DNA from: Kitasatospora indigofera | GTDB taxonomy: Bacteria > Actinomycetota > Actinomycetes > Streptomycetales > Streptomycetaceae | Direction of reading: 5' to 3' | DNA: 64,000 nucleotides | NCBI RefSeq assembly: GCF_014655955.1 | Contig: NZ_BNBO01000005.1 | Location: 62,001-126,000, forward strand | In this document: piece after piece, positions 1 through 10,965 of the stretch | Layout of the letters: each line of letters begins with the position of its first letter | Numbering within the stretch: position 1 is the first letter of the stretch | Made by a program: the position numbers and the translations under genes | Notes under the pieces: generated by a model | Databases searched by the model: none | Told to the model about the DNA's origin: nothing | Seen by the model: only the letters and a program-made list of their open reading frames with translations

Positions 1-1
1 C

Positions 2-907
2 TCCGGCACCGGCTACTGGTCGCCGGTCACCGGCGAGTACCGGCAGGACCTGGTGAAGCTGGCCCTCGGCCACGAACTGCGGCTGCCCGAGGTCCTCGCC
101 CCGGCCGAGCCCGCCGGGCACACCCCCGAGGGCCTGCTGATCTCGGCCGGCACCGGCGACAACATGGCCGCCGCCCTGGGCCTGGGCCTCGGCCCCGGCG
201 ACGCGGTGGTGTCGATCGGCGGCAACGGCACCATCTTCGCGGTGCACGACCGGGCCGTGGTGGACGCCTCCGGCGTCATCTCCTCCTTCGCCGACGCGAC
301 CGGCCGCCACCTGCCGATGGCCGCCACCCTGAACGCCGCCCAGGTGCTGCGCGCCACCGCCGGGATGCTCGGCACCGACCTGGAGGGGCTCAGCGAGCTG
401 GCCCTGCAGTCCTCCCCCGGCTCCTACGGGCTGGTGCTGCTGCCCTACCTGGACGGTGAGCGCACGCCCAGCCTGCCGCACGCGGCGGGCACCCTGACCG
501 GGCTGCGCGCCGAGTCGATGGCGCCCCACCACCTGGCCAGGGCCGCCGTCGAGGGCATGCTCTGCAACATCGCCGACGCGCTGGACGTGCTGCGGGCCAA
601 GGGCGTGGAGGTCCGCCGGGTGTTCCTGCTCGGCACCGCCGGGCGGCTGCCCGCCGTGCGGCAGATCGCCCCGCAGCTGTTCGGCGTCCCCGTCGTCGTC
701 CCCGCGCCCGGCGACCACGCGGCGCGCGGCGCCGCCCGGCAGGCCGCCTGGGCCCTGGCCGGCGGCGCCGAGCCGCCGCGCTGGGAGCTGCCGGAGGGGG
801 CCGTCACCACCGTCCCCGACCAGGAGCGGGACCTGCCGGTCGGGTCGGCGGTCCGCCGGCAGTACGCGGCGGCCCGGGAGCAGATCCACCCGGAGACCGC
901 CTCCTGA
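2..907 (+). CDS. xylB: Xylulokinase (FGY carbohydrate kinase), C-terminal part, start outside window
   Basis: The reading frame is open from the first bases of the window and ends at a TGA at 905-907, so the N-terminal third is missing. About 301 residues remain. They hold the FGY-family C-terminal ATPase lobe: a GTGDN motif near residue 58 (its Asp is the proposed catalytic base in this family), a PYLDGERTP segment near residue 149 that is very typical of xylulokinases, and a nucleotide-binding LLGTAGRLPAVRQ segment near residue 215. The enzyme phosphorylates D-xylulose to xylulose 5-phosphate for the pentose phosphate pathway. No xylose isomerase gene is visible, because the upstream side lies outside the window. 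Another FGY kinase (for example ribulokinase) is less likely from the motifs. Confidence 0.85.
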   Translation, partial: SGTGYWSPVTGEYRQDLVKLALGHELRLPEVLAPAEPAGHTPEGLLISAGTGDNMAAALGLGLGPGDAVVSIGGNGTIFAVHDRAVVDASGVISSFADATGRHLPMAATLNAAQVLRATAGMLGTDLEGLSELALQSSPGSYGLVLLPYLDGERTPSLPHAAGTLTGLRAESMAPHHLARAAVEGMLCNIADALDVLRAKGVEVRRVFLLGTAGRLPAVRQIAPQLFGVPVVVPAPGDHAARGAARQAAWALAGGAEPPRWELPEGAVTTVPDQERDLPVGSAVRRQYAAAREQIHPETAS

Positions 908-1060
908 GACCGTCCGGTGCCGGGCGCCGGTGGCGACGGGAATGCGTCAACCGGCCACCGGTGAAGGCCGGGAGCAGGACACGGCCGTCGGAGCGGAGGG
1001 CGGATCCCCCGCGGCGCTGCCCGAAGGAGCCGACGACGGCCGGAGGCTGACGGTCAGCCC

Positions 1061-1341
1061 GTTCTGCCGGTCTTCGCCTTCACCACCACCGGCGACGTGA
1101 CCGTTCGGCGTCTTCAACGTCCCGCGCCGGCTGCGCGAGCGGGGCCGGCGGGTGCCCGCCTGCGGCTTCCCGGCGGACGGGACCGGCCCCGCGGTGCTGC
1201 GGGCGTCCGCCGCAAGGGCTTCTCCCGCGACCTGGCTGACCGCTGCTCGCCGGCCTGACCCGGCCGCTGCCGGAACTCAGGAGCCGGCCGCGCCCGTTGA
1301 AGGACCTCGGGGTCCCGGCCGGGACGGCCTGCCACCACTGA
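1061..1341 (+). pseudogene. Decayed C-terminal remnant of glutamate decarboxylase
   Basis: Read across three frames, this stretch gives the familiar C-terminal segments of PLP-dependent glutamate decarboxylase in order. These are LPVFAFTTTGDV (from 1061), then FGVFNVPRRLRERG and a VPACGFP segment in the +1 frame (from about 1103), then RKGFSRDLAD and a leucine/proline-rich tail in a third frame (from about 1219), ending with a His-His-TGA at 1333-1341. At least two indels separate the pieces. Nothing recognisable of the PLP-lysine half was found upstream (908-1060), so only the tail survives. The assignment is from remembered family motifs and needs a frameshift-tolerant search. Confidence 0.55.
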
Positions 1342-1526
1342 GCCACCGTCGGGCGGCGGTCCGGGCCCTCGCCGGGCCGCCGCCCGCCCTGGGCGTCGGC
1401 GGCGCGCGCTATGCTGCCCGACGGACTCTCAGGACCACCAACCCGCCGGGCCTTGAGGAGGGGGCCGTCCAGGCGCGTGGCACCGTCCCGTACTCAGCCG
1501 GACCCGGTCACCACCAGGCGAACGGC

Positions 1527-2486
1527 ATGACGATGACCACCGAGGACGCACTCACCACGCCCCCGCACGGCGCCTCCGGCGCCGGAGCCGACGCCGGACC
1601 CGACGCCGCCGAGCGGCTGCGCCTGGAGCTGCTGGCCTTCAAGGACGCCTCGGGGCTCAGCTACGCCAGGATCGGCGAGCGTACGCACTACGCGAAGTCC
1701 TCGTGGGAGCGCTGGGTCAACGGCAAGCAGTTCCCGCCGCGCGGGGCCGTGGAGAGCCTGGACGCCGCCTTCGGCCACGAGGTGGCCCCGCTGCTCGACC
1801 TGTGGGACCTCGCCGACCGGGAGCGGGCGGCGGCCGACGCGGCCGGTACCGCGGCCGGTACCGACGCGGCCGGCCCGGAGGGCACCGACGGCGAGGACGC
1901 GGCGCCCGCACCGGCCGGGCGCACCGGCTGGTGGTCGGCCCGCCGGGCGGTGGCCGCCGGGGCACTCGCGGCCGTCCTGGCCGCCGCCCTGGTCCTCGGG
2001 CTCACCCGGGACGGCGGCCACCCGGACCAGACCGCCGCCGGGGCCGCCGTCAGCGCCACCGCCACCGGTACCAGTACCGTCGCGGCCGCACCCGCGCCCG
2101 GCGGGTCCGCCTCCGCCTCCGCGACGCCGCGTCCGATCGGCTGCAGCGCGGCCGGCTGCAGCGGCAAGGACCCGGGCGCGATGGGCTGCAGCCAGGACGG
2201 CCAGACCCTCGTCCTGGGCAAGAACCAGGACATCGTCATGGAGCTGCGCTACAGCAAGGCCTGCTCGGCGGCCTGGGGCCGGATCACCTACGCGGCGCCG
2301 AACGCCATCGTCTCGGCGGAGAACTCGGACGGGACCACCTCCCCGTACGCCGTGAAGTGGGGCAACGACGCCTACTCGCCGATGGTGGAGCTGACCGCCG
2401 ACAAGTCCGCCTGGGTCTGCGCCACCCTGCCGGACGGCGTCACCCGCGCCTGCACCGACCACGTGAAGGCTCCGGCCGCGCCGTAG
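1527..2486 (+). CDS. Membrane-anchored XRE-type regulator with DUF2690 domain
   Basis: The product is a 319-residue protein. Residues about 35-80 form an XRE-like helix-turn-helix (a GLSYARIGERT start and KSSWERWVNGK recognition region). A long Ala/Pro/Glu-rich linker follows, then one transmembrane helix near residues 145-163, and an extracytoplasmic Cys-rich DUF2690 domain (CSAAGCSGKDP, SKACSAAWGRITY). This architecture is common and largely uncharacterised in streptomycetes. The membrane-tethered HTH suggests that an outside signal is passed to a DNA-binding head (inference). I chose the ATG at 1527, although ATG at 1533 is equally possible and neither has a strong ribosome-binding site. 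The frame is open far upstream, but that part overlaps the gad remnant. A 12-base unit with GGTACC is repeated near 1848-1862 in the linker. Confidence 0.8.
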   Translation: MTMTTEDALTTPPHGASGAGADAGPDAAERLRLELLAFKDASGLSYARIGERTHYAKSSWERWVNGKQFPPRGAVESLDAAFGHEVAPLLDLWDLADRERAAADAAGTAAGTDAAGPEGTDGEDAAPAPAGRTGWWSARRAVAAGALAAVLAAALVLGLTRDGGHPDQTAAGAAVSATATGTSTVAAAPAPGGSASASATPRPIGCSAAGCSGKDPGAMGCSQDGQTLVLGKNQDIVMELRYSKACSAAWGRITYAAPNAIVSAENSDGTTSPYAVKWGNDAYSPMVELTADKSAWVCATLPDGVTRACTDHVKAPAAP

Positions 2487-2638
2487 GACCCGCCGCCGCT
2501 GTCCCGGACTCCGCCGGCACCGTCCCAACTCCGCGACGTCCCTGCAGGTCAGAGCCTCTGGGACGGCGAGGTACGGATGGGGACGCCGTGGATCTGGACC
2601 AGGCGGCGGGCCGGGCCGGAGCATGGTGATCACCGCAG

Positions 2639-2658
2639 GGAAGGCGCCCCCGCCTTCC
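2639..2658 (+). terminator. Hairpin after the XRE/DUF2690 gene
   Basis: An 8-bp perfect stem (GGAAGGCG / CGCCTTCC) closes a CCCC loop 150 nt after the stop codon. There is no U-run, as is usual in this G+C range. It is a weak candidate terminator. Confidence 0.35.
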
Positions 2659-2710
2659 GTCGGGCCCACCGGGCCCGGCGTCCGCGCGGCCGATCTCCAC
2701 GGAGTCCCTC

Positions 2711-2884
2711 ATGTCCGTCGGCTCGCTGCCCGACCGCAGCTGCCTCCCGTCCCTCCTGCCCCGCCCGGCCGCCGCCGGCCCCGCCGGAGCGCGCGGCCCG
2801 GCCGCGTCCGCCGCCACCTCCGCACTGGGCACCGGCCTCGCCGGGGCCGCCCGGCCGCTCGCCAACAACAGCATCTGGGGCTGA
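2711..2884 (+). CDS. Uncharacterised 57-residue small protein ending LANNSIWG
   Basis: The frame runs from an ATG at 2711, preceded by GGAG with 7-nt spacing, to a TGA at 2882-2884. Third codon positions are G or C in nearly all 58 codons (only two A before the stop), which matches genuine genes here and not random sequence. The first two thirds are rich in Ala, Pro, Gly and Arg without a clear membrane helix. The last eight residues (LANNSIWG) are quite different and include the only Trp. It follows the DUF2690 regulator and runs towards the sigma factor gene, ending 32 nt before that gene's end. I do not recognise the family. A secreted or modified peptide is one possibility, but nothing nearby encodes a modification enzyme. 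Confidence 0.5.
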   Translation: MSVGSLPDRSCLPSLLPRPAAAGPAGARGPAASAATSALGTGLAGAARPLANNSIWG

Positions 2885-2916
2885 GCCCCGGCGCGTCCGG
2901 GCAGCGCCCCCGGACA

Positions 2917-4194
2917 TCAGTCCAGGTACCCGCGGAGCTGCTCGGCGAAGGCGTGGTCGCGCAGTTTGCCGAGGGTCTTCGACTCGATCTGGCGGATCCG
3001 CTCCCGGGTGACCCCGAAGAGGTGCCCGATCTCCTCCAGGGTGCGCGGGCGGCCGTCGTCCAGGCCGTACCGCAACTGCACCACCTGCCGTTCGCGTTCG
3101 CCGAGGGTGGCCAGCACGGCCTCCAGGTGCCGGCGCAGCAGCAGGAACGAGGCCGACTCGACGGGTGAGGCCGCGTCGGCGTCCTCGATCAGGTCGCCGA
3201 GGGCCACGTCGTCCTCCTCGCCGACCGGGGTGTGCAGCGAGATCGGCTCCTGGGCCAGGCGCAGCACCTCCCGGATCCGGGTCTCCGGCAGCTCCAGGAC
3301 GGCGGCGATGTCGGCCGGGGTGGGCTCGACACCGCGCTCCTGGAGCAGTCCGCGCTGGATCCGCACCACCCGGTTGATCAGCTCGACCACGTGCACCGGG
3401 ACCCGGATGGTGCGGGCCTGGTCCGCGAGGGCCCGGCTCATCGCCTGCCGGATCCACCAGGTCGCGTAGGTGGAGAACTTGTAGCCCCGGGTGTAGTCGA
3501 ACTTCTCGACCGCCCGGATCAGGCCGACGTTCCCCTCCTGGACCAGGTCGAGCATGGTCAGGCCGCGTCCGATGTAGCGCTTGGCCACCGAGACCACCAG
3601 GCGCAGGTTGGCCTCGATCAGCCGGCGCTTGGCGATCCGGCCGAGCACCACCAGGCGGTCGAGCTCGTCGGCGAGGCGGTCGTCCGGACCCGGGGTGCGG
3701 CCGAGCCGCTCCTCGGCGAACAGGCCGGCCTCGACCTGGCGGGCGAGTTCGACCTCCTCCGCCGCGGTCAGCAGCCGGACCCGCCCGATCTCGCGCAGGT
3801 ACTGGCGGAACAGGTCCGCGGCGGGGCCGGCGGCGGCGTCCAGCGAGGCCGCGGGGGCGGCCCGGCCCGGCCGGGAGCCGGGGTCGCCGGCCGGCTCGCC
3901 GGCGAGCTCCCCGGGCAGTGCCTCAGGCTCGTCCGGCAGCTCGTCGGACGGCTCGGGCGGCTCCTCAGGGAGTTCCGCACCCGGCCGGCCTCCGGGTGGC
4001 TCGCCGGTGGCGCCGGGCCGGGCACGGGGCAGCTGCGGGCCGGGTAAGCGCGGGCCCGGGCCGTCCTGGGCCGTGCCGTCCGGGGCCGAGGCGTCCCGCT
4101 GCGGGCGGGGCGGGCCCGGGAGGCCGGCGGCGTCGGTGGTGTCGGAGGTCCGGTTCGGCGTAGGGCGGACTGTCGCGGCGGGCTCCACGGGCAT
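2917..4194 (-). CDS. hrdA: Group 2 RNA polymerase sigma-70 factor, HrdA-type
   Basis: The product is about 425 residues from the ATG at 4194. After a low-complexity Pro/Glu/Gly-rich N-terminus (about 115 residues) come region 1.2 ([12 protein letters not shown]), region 2 with the core-binding and -10 recognition helices ([36 protein letters not shown]), region 3 and region 4 with the -35 HTH ([20 protein letters not shown]). Long region 1.1, as in HrdB, is absent. That and the neighbouring dnaG suggest the HrdA member of the hrdA/C/D group, but assignment within the group rests on position. A GTG at 4275 would add 27 residues; I prefer 4194, which has GAGGGG abutting it, but the start is unsure. 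The sigma factor would direct RNA polymerase to HrdB-like promoters, possibly under stress or in stationary phase. Confidence 0.85.
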   Translation of the reverse strand: MPVEPAATVRPTPNRTSDTTDAAGLPGPPRPQRDASAPDGTAQDGPGPRLPGPQLPRARPGATGEPPGGRPGAELPEEPPEPSDELPDEPEALPGELAGEPAGDPGSRPGRAAPAASLDAAAGPAADLFRQYLREIGRVRLLTAAEEVELARQVEAGLFAEERLGRTPGPDDRLADELDRLVVLGRIAKRRLIEANLRLVVSVAKRYIGRGLTMLDLVQEGNVGLIRAVEKFDYTRGYKFSTYATWWIRQAMSRALADQARTIRVPVHVVELINRVVRIQRGLLQERGVEPTPADIAAVLELPETRIREVLRLAQEPISLHTPVGEEDDVALGDLIEDADAASPVESASFLLLRRHLEAVLATLGERERQVVQLRYGLDDGRPRTLEEIGHLFGVTRERIRQIESKTLGKLRDHAFAEQLRGYLD

Positions 4195-4377
4195 CCCCTC
4201 GGGGCCGTGCGCGACTCTGGCGGACCCGCGCTGAACGGAGTTGGGACGTCCTCCAGTGTGGGGTACACCACACACTCCGGCCGAGACTCGTGCGCGGACT
4301 TTCTGCCGCCGGCCCCGGCGGGCGCCCGCGGACGCCGATCGCCGCCGGCGGTCCGCCGTGCGCCGCCCGGGGCGCGC

Positions 4378-6297
4378 CTAGAGCGCGGCGGCGCCCCGGC
4401 TGCGCAGCTGCTGGCCGTACTGCTGGAGCTGCCACAGCTCGGTCTGCACCGCGTGCAGCTCCTCGGGGGCGGCCCGGTTGCCCAGCCGCTGGAGCTGGGC
4501 CCGGACCTCGGCCACCCGCCGCTCCACCGCCTGCAGCCGCAGCTTGACCAGGAACTCGCCGGCGTAGATCTCGTCGGGCTTGCGCCGGGTGCGGACCGGC
4601 TCGACGGTCAGCTCGGTGACCAGCGAGCGCACCTGGTCGTCCGGCGCGGTCTCCCGGACGGTCTTGGTGAAGTCGGGCAGGGCGGCCCCGTACGCGGCGC
4701 CGCCGGCCTGGCCGATCGCGCGGCGCACGGCGGTGTACGGCGGGGTGGGGAACTCGTCCTCGCCGTAGTTGTCGAAGGCCGGGCTGACCAGCGCCGGGTA
4801 CTGCAGGGCCAGCTTGAGCAGCTCGCGCTCGACGAACTGGGCCGGGTCGCGCGGGTTGAGCCGGAACACCGGGCGGGCCGGCTGCACCGGCTGGGCCTGC
4901 GCCTCCGGCCGGCGGGCCTGCTGCTGGTTGCCGCCGCGCTGGTTCTGCTGCTTGTTGTCGCGGTCCCAGCGGGCCAGCTGGCCGACCCGGCGGACCACGA
5001 ACTGCTCGTCGAGGATGCCCAGCATGCCGGCCAGCTGGACGGCGTACTCGTGCTGGATCGAGCGGTCCTTGATCTTGGCGACGATCGGCGCCGCCTCCAG
5101 CAGCGCGGCGGACCGGCCCTCGGCGGTCTCCACCCGGTGGCGGGCGACGGCCGAGCGCAGCGCGAACTCGAAGAGCGGGACGGGGTTGTCGATCAGCGTC
5201 CGGACCGCCTCGTCGCCCTGGGCCAGCCGCAGGTCGCACGGGTCCATGCCGCCCGGGCTGACCGCGATGGAGGTGCGGGCGGCGAACTTCTGGTCGTCCT
5301 CGAAGGCGCGCAGGGCGGCCTTCTGGCCGGCCGCGTCGCCGTCGAAGGTGAAGACCGTCTCGCCCCGGTACTGGGAGGTGTCCATCAGCAGCCGGCGGAT
5401 GATCTTGATGTGGTCCTCGGCGAAGGCGGTGCCGCAGGTCGCCACCGCCGTGGTCACCCCGGCCAGGTGACAGGCCATCACGTCGGTGTAGCCCTCGACC
5501 ACCACCGCCCGGCCCGACTTGGCGATCTCCTTCTTCGCCAGGTCGATGCCGTACAGCACGTTGGACTTCTTGTAGATCGGCGTCTCGGGGGTGTTGAGGT
5601 ACTTCGGGCCGTTGTCGTCCTCGCGCAGCCGGCGGGCGCCGAAGCCGATCACCTCGCCGCCCATGTCCCGGATCGGCCAGACCAGCCGGCCGCGGAAGCG
5701 GTCGATCAGGCCGCCGCGCTGGCCCTGCGAGGCCAGGCCGCCGAGCAGGACCTCCTTGTCGCTGAAGCCCTTGCCGCGCAGGAAGCGCACCAGGTGCTCC
5801 CAGCCGGCCGGCGCGTAGCCGACGCCGAAGTGCTGGGCCGCCTCCTCGTCGAAGCCGCGCTCGGCCAGGAACCGCCGGCCGATCTCGGCCTCCGGCGACT
5901 GCAGCTGCTCCCGGAAGAACGCCGCGGCCACCTTGTGCGCCTCGACCAGCCTGGTCCGCTCGCCCTGCTGGTGGCGGGGGTTGTACCCGCCCTCCTCGTA
6001 ACGCAGGGTGATGTTGGCCTGGGCGGCCATCCGCTCGACGGCCTCGGCGAAGGTGAAGTGCTCGATCTTCATCAGGAAGGCGATGGTGTCGCCGTTCTCC
6101 TGGCAGCCGAAGCAGTGGAAGACGCCCTTGGACGGGTTGACGTAGAACGACGCGGACTTCTCGTCGTGGAACGGGCAGACGCCCTTGTACTCGCCCCCGC
6201 CGCCGTTGGTCAGCTGGACGTACTCGCCGACCACCACGTCGATGGGCAGCGCGCTGCGCACCGCCTGTACATCTTCATCCCTGATCCGCCCGGCCAC
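4378..6297 (-). CDS. dnaG: DNA primase
   Basis: The 639-residue protein makes RNA primers at the replication fork together with DnaB helicase. The CHC2 zinc-binding domain is intact (C41, H44, C62, C65 in the CPFH and HCFGC motifs). It is followed by the RNA polymerase core and a Toprim fold with the VVVEGYTDVMA motif near residues 262-273 and the FDGDAAGQ acidic motif that binds metal. A Gln-rich linker (about 465-490) leads into the C-terminal helicase-interacting domain. Length is usual for actinobacteria. The start is GTG at 6297. The dGTPase gene lies 39 nt upstream on the same strand, so the two probably form an operon, a pairing conserved in streptomycetes. Confidence 0.97.
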   Translation of the reverse strand: MAGRIRDEDVQAVRSALPIDVVVGEYVQLTNGGGGEYKGVCPFHDEKSASFYVNPSKGVFHCFGCQENGDTIAFLMKIEHFTFAEAVERMAAQANITLRYEEGGYNPRHQQGERTRLVEAHKVAAAFFREQLQSPEAEIGRRFLAERGFDEEAAQHFGVGYAPAGWEHLVRFLRGKGFSDKEVLLGGLASQGQRGGLIDRFRGRLVWPIRDMGGEVIGFGARRLREDDNGPKYLNTPETPIYKKSNVLYGIDLAKKEIAKSGRAVVVEGYTDVMACHLAGVTTAVATCGTAFAEDHIKIIRRLLMDTSQYRGETVFTFDGDAAGQKAALRAFEDDQKFAARTSIAVSPGGMDPCDLRLAQGDEAVRTLIDNPVPLFEFALRSAVARHRVETAEGRSAALLEAAPIVAKIKDRSIQHEYAVQLAGMLGILDEQFVVRRVGQLARWDRDNKQQNQRGGNQQQARRPEAQAQPVQPARPVFRLNPRDPAQFVERELLKLALQYPALVSPAFDNYGEDEFPTPPYTAVRRAIGQAGGAAYGAALPDFTKTVRETAPDDQVRSLVTELTVEPVRTRRKPDEIYAGEFLVKLRLQAVERRVAEVRAQLQRLGNRAAPEELHAVQTELWQLQQYGQQLRSRGAAAL

Positions 6298-6336
6298 TGT
6301 GGAAGTCTACGTCCCCGGCGGCCCGTCCCCGGGCGC

Positions 6337-7671
6337 TCAGGTCCGGGCCGCCGGGCCGACCAGCCGGGCGTGCAGGGCCAGCGCCGAGGCGTCGGTCAGG
6401 GTGGCGATCTGGTCGATCACCGCGCGCAGGGCCGCGCAGTCGTCCTCGGCCTCCTCGTAGCGGGCGGCGAAGACCACGTCCAGGCCCTCCGGGGCCCGCC
6501 GGGTCAGCGCCTCGGCCAGCTCGGCGATCACGATCCGCTGGCGCGAGCGGAGCTGCTCCTGCTCGTCGCGCTGCATCACGTACCGGACGGCGACGGCCTT
6601 CAGCACCGCACACTCCAGCCGCACCTCGCGCGGGACCACCAGCTCGGCCGCGTACCTGGTCAGCCGGCCGGGGCCGTAGCGGGCCCGGGTGGCCTGCTCG
6701 GCGGCCAGGCAGAACCGGCCGATCAGCTGGCTGGTGAGGTCCTTGAGGCCGGCCCGGGCGCGGGCCGAGCCGTCGTAGGCGGCGGGCCACCAGGGCTGGG
6801 CGTGCAGGCGGTCCAGCGCCTCCGAGAGCTCCTCGGGCGGGGCGTCCGGGGCGTAGCGCTCGGCGACCTTGAACAGTTCGGCGCGCTCGGCCGGGGAGCG
6901 CAGGGCCTCCGGGTCGATGTGGCCGGCCTGCAGGCCGTCCTCGACGTCGTGGGTGGAGTAGGCGACGTCGTCGGACCAGTCCATGACGGTGGCCTCGAAG
7001 CACTTGCGGTCGGGCGGGGAGCCGGCCCGCAGCCAGCGGAACACCGGCAGGTCGTCCGCGTAGACGCCGTACTTGGTGGAGCCCGGGTCGGTGGGGTGGG
7101 CGCCGCGGGTCCACGGGTACTTGGTGGCGGCGTCCAGCGCGGCGCGGCTGAGGTTGAGGCCGACGCTGCGGCCCGGCCAGGGCGCGAGCCGGGCCGGCGC
7201 CTCGTCCAGGGGGGCGAAGCGCTTGGGCTCCAGGCGGGTCAGGATCCGCAGCGACTGGGCGTTGCCCTCGAAGCCGCCGCAGGACTCGGCGGCCTGGTCG
7301 AGCGCCTCCTCGCCGGTGTGGCCGAACGGCGGGTGGCCGATGTCGTGCGCCAGGCAGCCCGTCTCCACCAGGTCGGGGTCGCAGCCGAGGGCCGCGCCCA
7401 GCTCGCGGCCGACCTGGGCGCACTCCAGCGAGTGGGTCAGCCGGGTGCGGGGGAAGTCGCTGCGCATCGGGGCGACCACCTGGGTCGTGCCCGCCAGCCG
7501 GCGCAGGGCGGCCGAGTGCAGGACGCGGGCGCGGTCGCGCTGGAACGCCGTACGGCCGGGGCGTTTGTCCGGCTCGGGCACCCAGCGGGCCTCGGCGGCC
7601 CCGTCGTACGGGTCCGGCCGGTGCGACGGGGTCAGGTCCGGGGTGGCGGTGCGGTGCGCGGTGTCGTCCAT
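6337..7671 (-). CDS. dgt: Deoxyguanosinetriphosphate triphosphohydrolase-like HD protein
   Basis: The 444-residue HD-superfamily protein hydrolyses dNTPs (classically dGTP to deoxyguanosine and triphosphate). Visible metal ligands are the H in [15 protein letters not shown] (about residue 80), the HD pair in [12 protein letters not shown] (about residue 109) and a later Asp in [16 protein letters not shown]. The start is ATG at 7671. It precedes dnaG by 39 nt, linking nucleotide-pool control to replication. Whether it prefers dGTP or other dNTPs cannot be told from the sequence. Confidence 0.93.
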   Translation of the reverse strand: MDDTAHRTATPDLTPSHRPDPYDGAAEARWVPEPDKRPGRTAFQRDRARVLHSAALRRLAGTTQVVAPMRSDFPRTRLTHSLECAQVGRELGAALGCDPDLVETGCLAHDIGHPPFGHTGEEALDQAAESCGGFEGNAQSLRILTRLEPKRFAPLDEAPARLAPWPGRSVGLNLSRAALDAATKYPWTRGAHPTDPGSTKYGVYADDLPVFRWLRAGSPPDRKCFEATVMDWSDDVAYSTHDVEDGLQAGHIDPEALRSPAERAELFKVAERYAPDAPPEELSEALDRLHAQPWWPAAYDGSARARAGLKDLTSQLIGRFCLAAEQATRARYGPGRLTRYAAELVVPREVRLECAVLKAVAVRYVMQRDEQEQLRSRQRIVIAELAEALTRRAPEGLDVVFAARYEEAEDDCAALRAVIDQIATLTDASALALHARLVGPAART

Positions 7672-7818
7672 ATGGCAGTCACGGTACGCCGCCCGTCCGA
7701 CAGCCGGGGGGTGCCGCGCGTGACCGAGCGCACAACAGGGCGCGAACCCCGGACGGGGGCGCGGCCCGCGGCCGGGCGCCCGCGAGCGCCGGGCGGGGCG
7801 TCCGGCCGCCGTCGCGGC

Positions 7819-8673
7819 TCAGGCCGCCGTCCGGAGCCGGGAGTGCTCGTAGCGGGCCAGCACCAGACGGGCCATCAGCTCGTGCGCGCCCAGCGGCGCG
7901 CTGGTCAGCCAGTCCCCCGCCGCCGCGGCCAGCCGGGCGAAGTCCCCCGGGGCGGTGAAGTACCCCGCCACCGCGATCCGGCGGTAGCCGCGCGCCGACA
8001 GCCGGGCCACCGCCTCGGCCACGCTCGGCGAGCCGGCCGCGACGTAGCCGGGCACCACCGGCACGTGCAGCCGCCGGGCCAGCAGCCGGGCCTGCGCCTC
8101 GGTGTCGGCCGCCGCGTCCGGGTCGCGCGAGCCCGAGGCGGCCAGCACGACGGCGTCACGGCCGTGCCGGTGCCGCTCGCGGACGGTCGCGGGATCGGTC
8201 CAGCCGGCCTCCACCAGCCGCTCGTACAGCACTTCGGTGAGCAGCCCGTCCGGCCCGAGCGGGGCCGTGATCGTGCCGTTGACCTGCGGCGCGGCCGCCA
8301 TCAGGGCCGGCAGGTCGACCTTGACGTGGTAACCCCGGCCGAGCAGCAGCGGGACCAGGACCACCGGGCCGGCCAGCTCCGCCAGCACGTCCGGCAGCAG
8401 CGGCGCGTTCAGCCCGAGGTGGGCCAGCCGGACGTCGAGTTCGGGGCGGGCGTCCCGCAGCAGCGCGAGCAGCCGGCGGATCTCGGCGAGGGCCGCCGGA
8501 TCGCGCGAACCGTGCGCGACCAGCACCAGGGCCGGGCGGCGGGCCGAGTGCAGGACCAGCGGCGGCCGGACGGCCGGGCGGCCGGACGACGTCGCGGCCG
8601 GCCTGGCGGTGAACTGCTGCGAGATCTCGGCGAGGAGGTCGGAGGAGCTGGAGGTCCAGGTGGGCGGCGTCAT
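7819..8673 (-). CDS. Sirohydrochlorin chelatase, CbiX type, two-repeat
   Basis: The 284-residue protein carries two CbiX repeats, each beginning with the VLVAHGSRDP-like motif: the first near residue 50 with the catalytic His, the second near residue 175 reading VLAASGSRDP, so Ser replaces His in the second copy. It would insert iron into sirohydrochlorin to make sirohaem, the cofactor of the NirB nitrite reductase encoded 6 kb away. It is divergent from nasA and shares with it a control region holding two GlnR-like half-site arrays. A cobalt chelatase role for cobalamin synthesis is an alternative. The first 45 residues are low-complexity, and the true start could be internal. Confidence 0.85.
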   Translation of the reverse strand: MTPPTWTSSSSDLLAEISQQFTARPAATSSGRPAVRPPLVLHSARRPALVLVAHGSRDPAALAEIRRLLALLRDARPELDVRLAHLGLNAPLLPDVLAELAGPVVLVPLLLGRGYHVKVDLPALMAAAPQVNGTITAPLGPDGLLTEVLYERLVEAGWTDPATVRERHRHGRDAVVLAASGSRDPDAAADTEAQARLLARRLHVPVVPGYVAAGSPSVAEAVARLSARGYRRIAVAGYFTAPGDFARLAAAAGDWLTSAPLGAHELMARLVLARYEHSRLRTAA

Positions 8674-8695
8674 GCTTCCAGCGTGGCCGCTCGCT

Positions 8696-8732
8696 GTTTC
8701 CCTGCCGTTGCCCGGCGGTCACGACTGGTTTC
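8696..8732. promoter_or_regulatory. GlnR-like operator array, chelatase side
   Basis: Four 5-mers occur on the + strand: GTTTC 8696-8700, GTTGC 8707-8711, GTCAC 8718-8722 and GTTTC 8728-8732, spaced 6, 6 and 5 nt. Read on the minus strand they are GAAAC, GTGAC, GCAAC and GAAAC, which resembles the known GlnR pattern gTnAC-n6-GaAAc repeated every 11 bp. The array begins 23 nt upstream of the chelatase start. GlnR control of nitrate assimilation genes is established in Streptomyces; this particular site is an inference. Confidence 0.6.
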
Positions 8733-8782
8733 CCCGCCCTCACAGCCGGGGCCCACCGGGGTGAGCCCGGTGTGCGGAAGCC

Positions 8783-8820
8783 GTAACGCGCGGGTCGTGG
8801 CGGCGAAACAGCGCCGTAGC
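8783..8820. promoter_or_regulatory. GlnR-like operator array, nasA side
   Basis: GTAAC at 8783-8787 and GAAAC at 8805-8809 lie 17 nt apart (6+5+6), with a degenerate gtcgt at 8794-8798 between them and GTAGC at 8816-8820 after 6 nt. The spacing matches the 11-bp GlnR register. The last half-site ends 11 nt before the nasA start codon, so the transcription start is probably close to the array, and the exact activator geometry is unclear. Confidence 0.5.
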
Positions 8821-8831
8821 AGGGTGACGGC

Positions 8832-10916
<2,085 letters not shown>

Positions 10917-10965
10917 GCCCGCCGATGCCGGGGGCGCGCAGGCCCGCGCCCCCGGCTCTGCAGCG

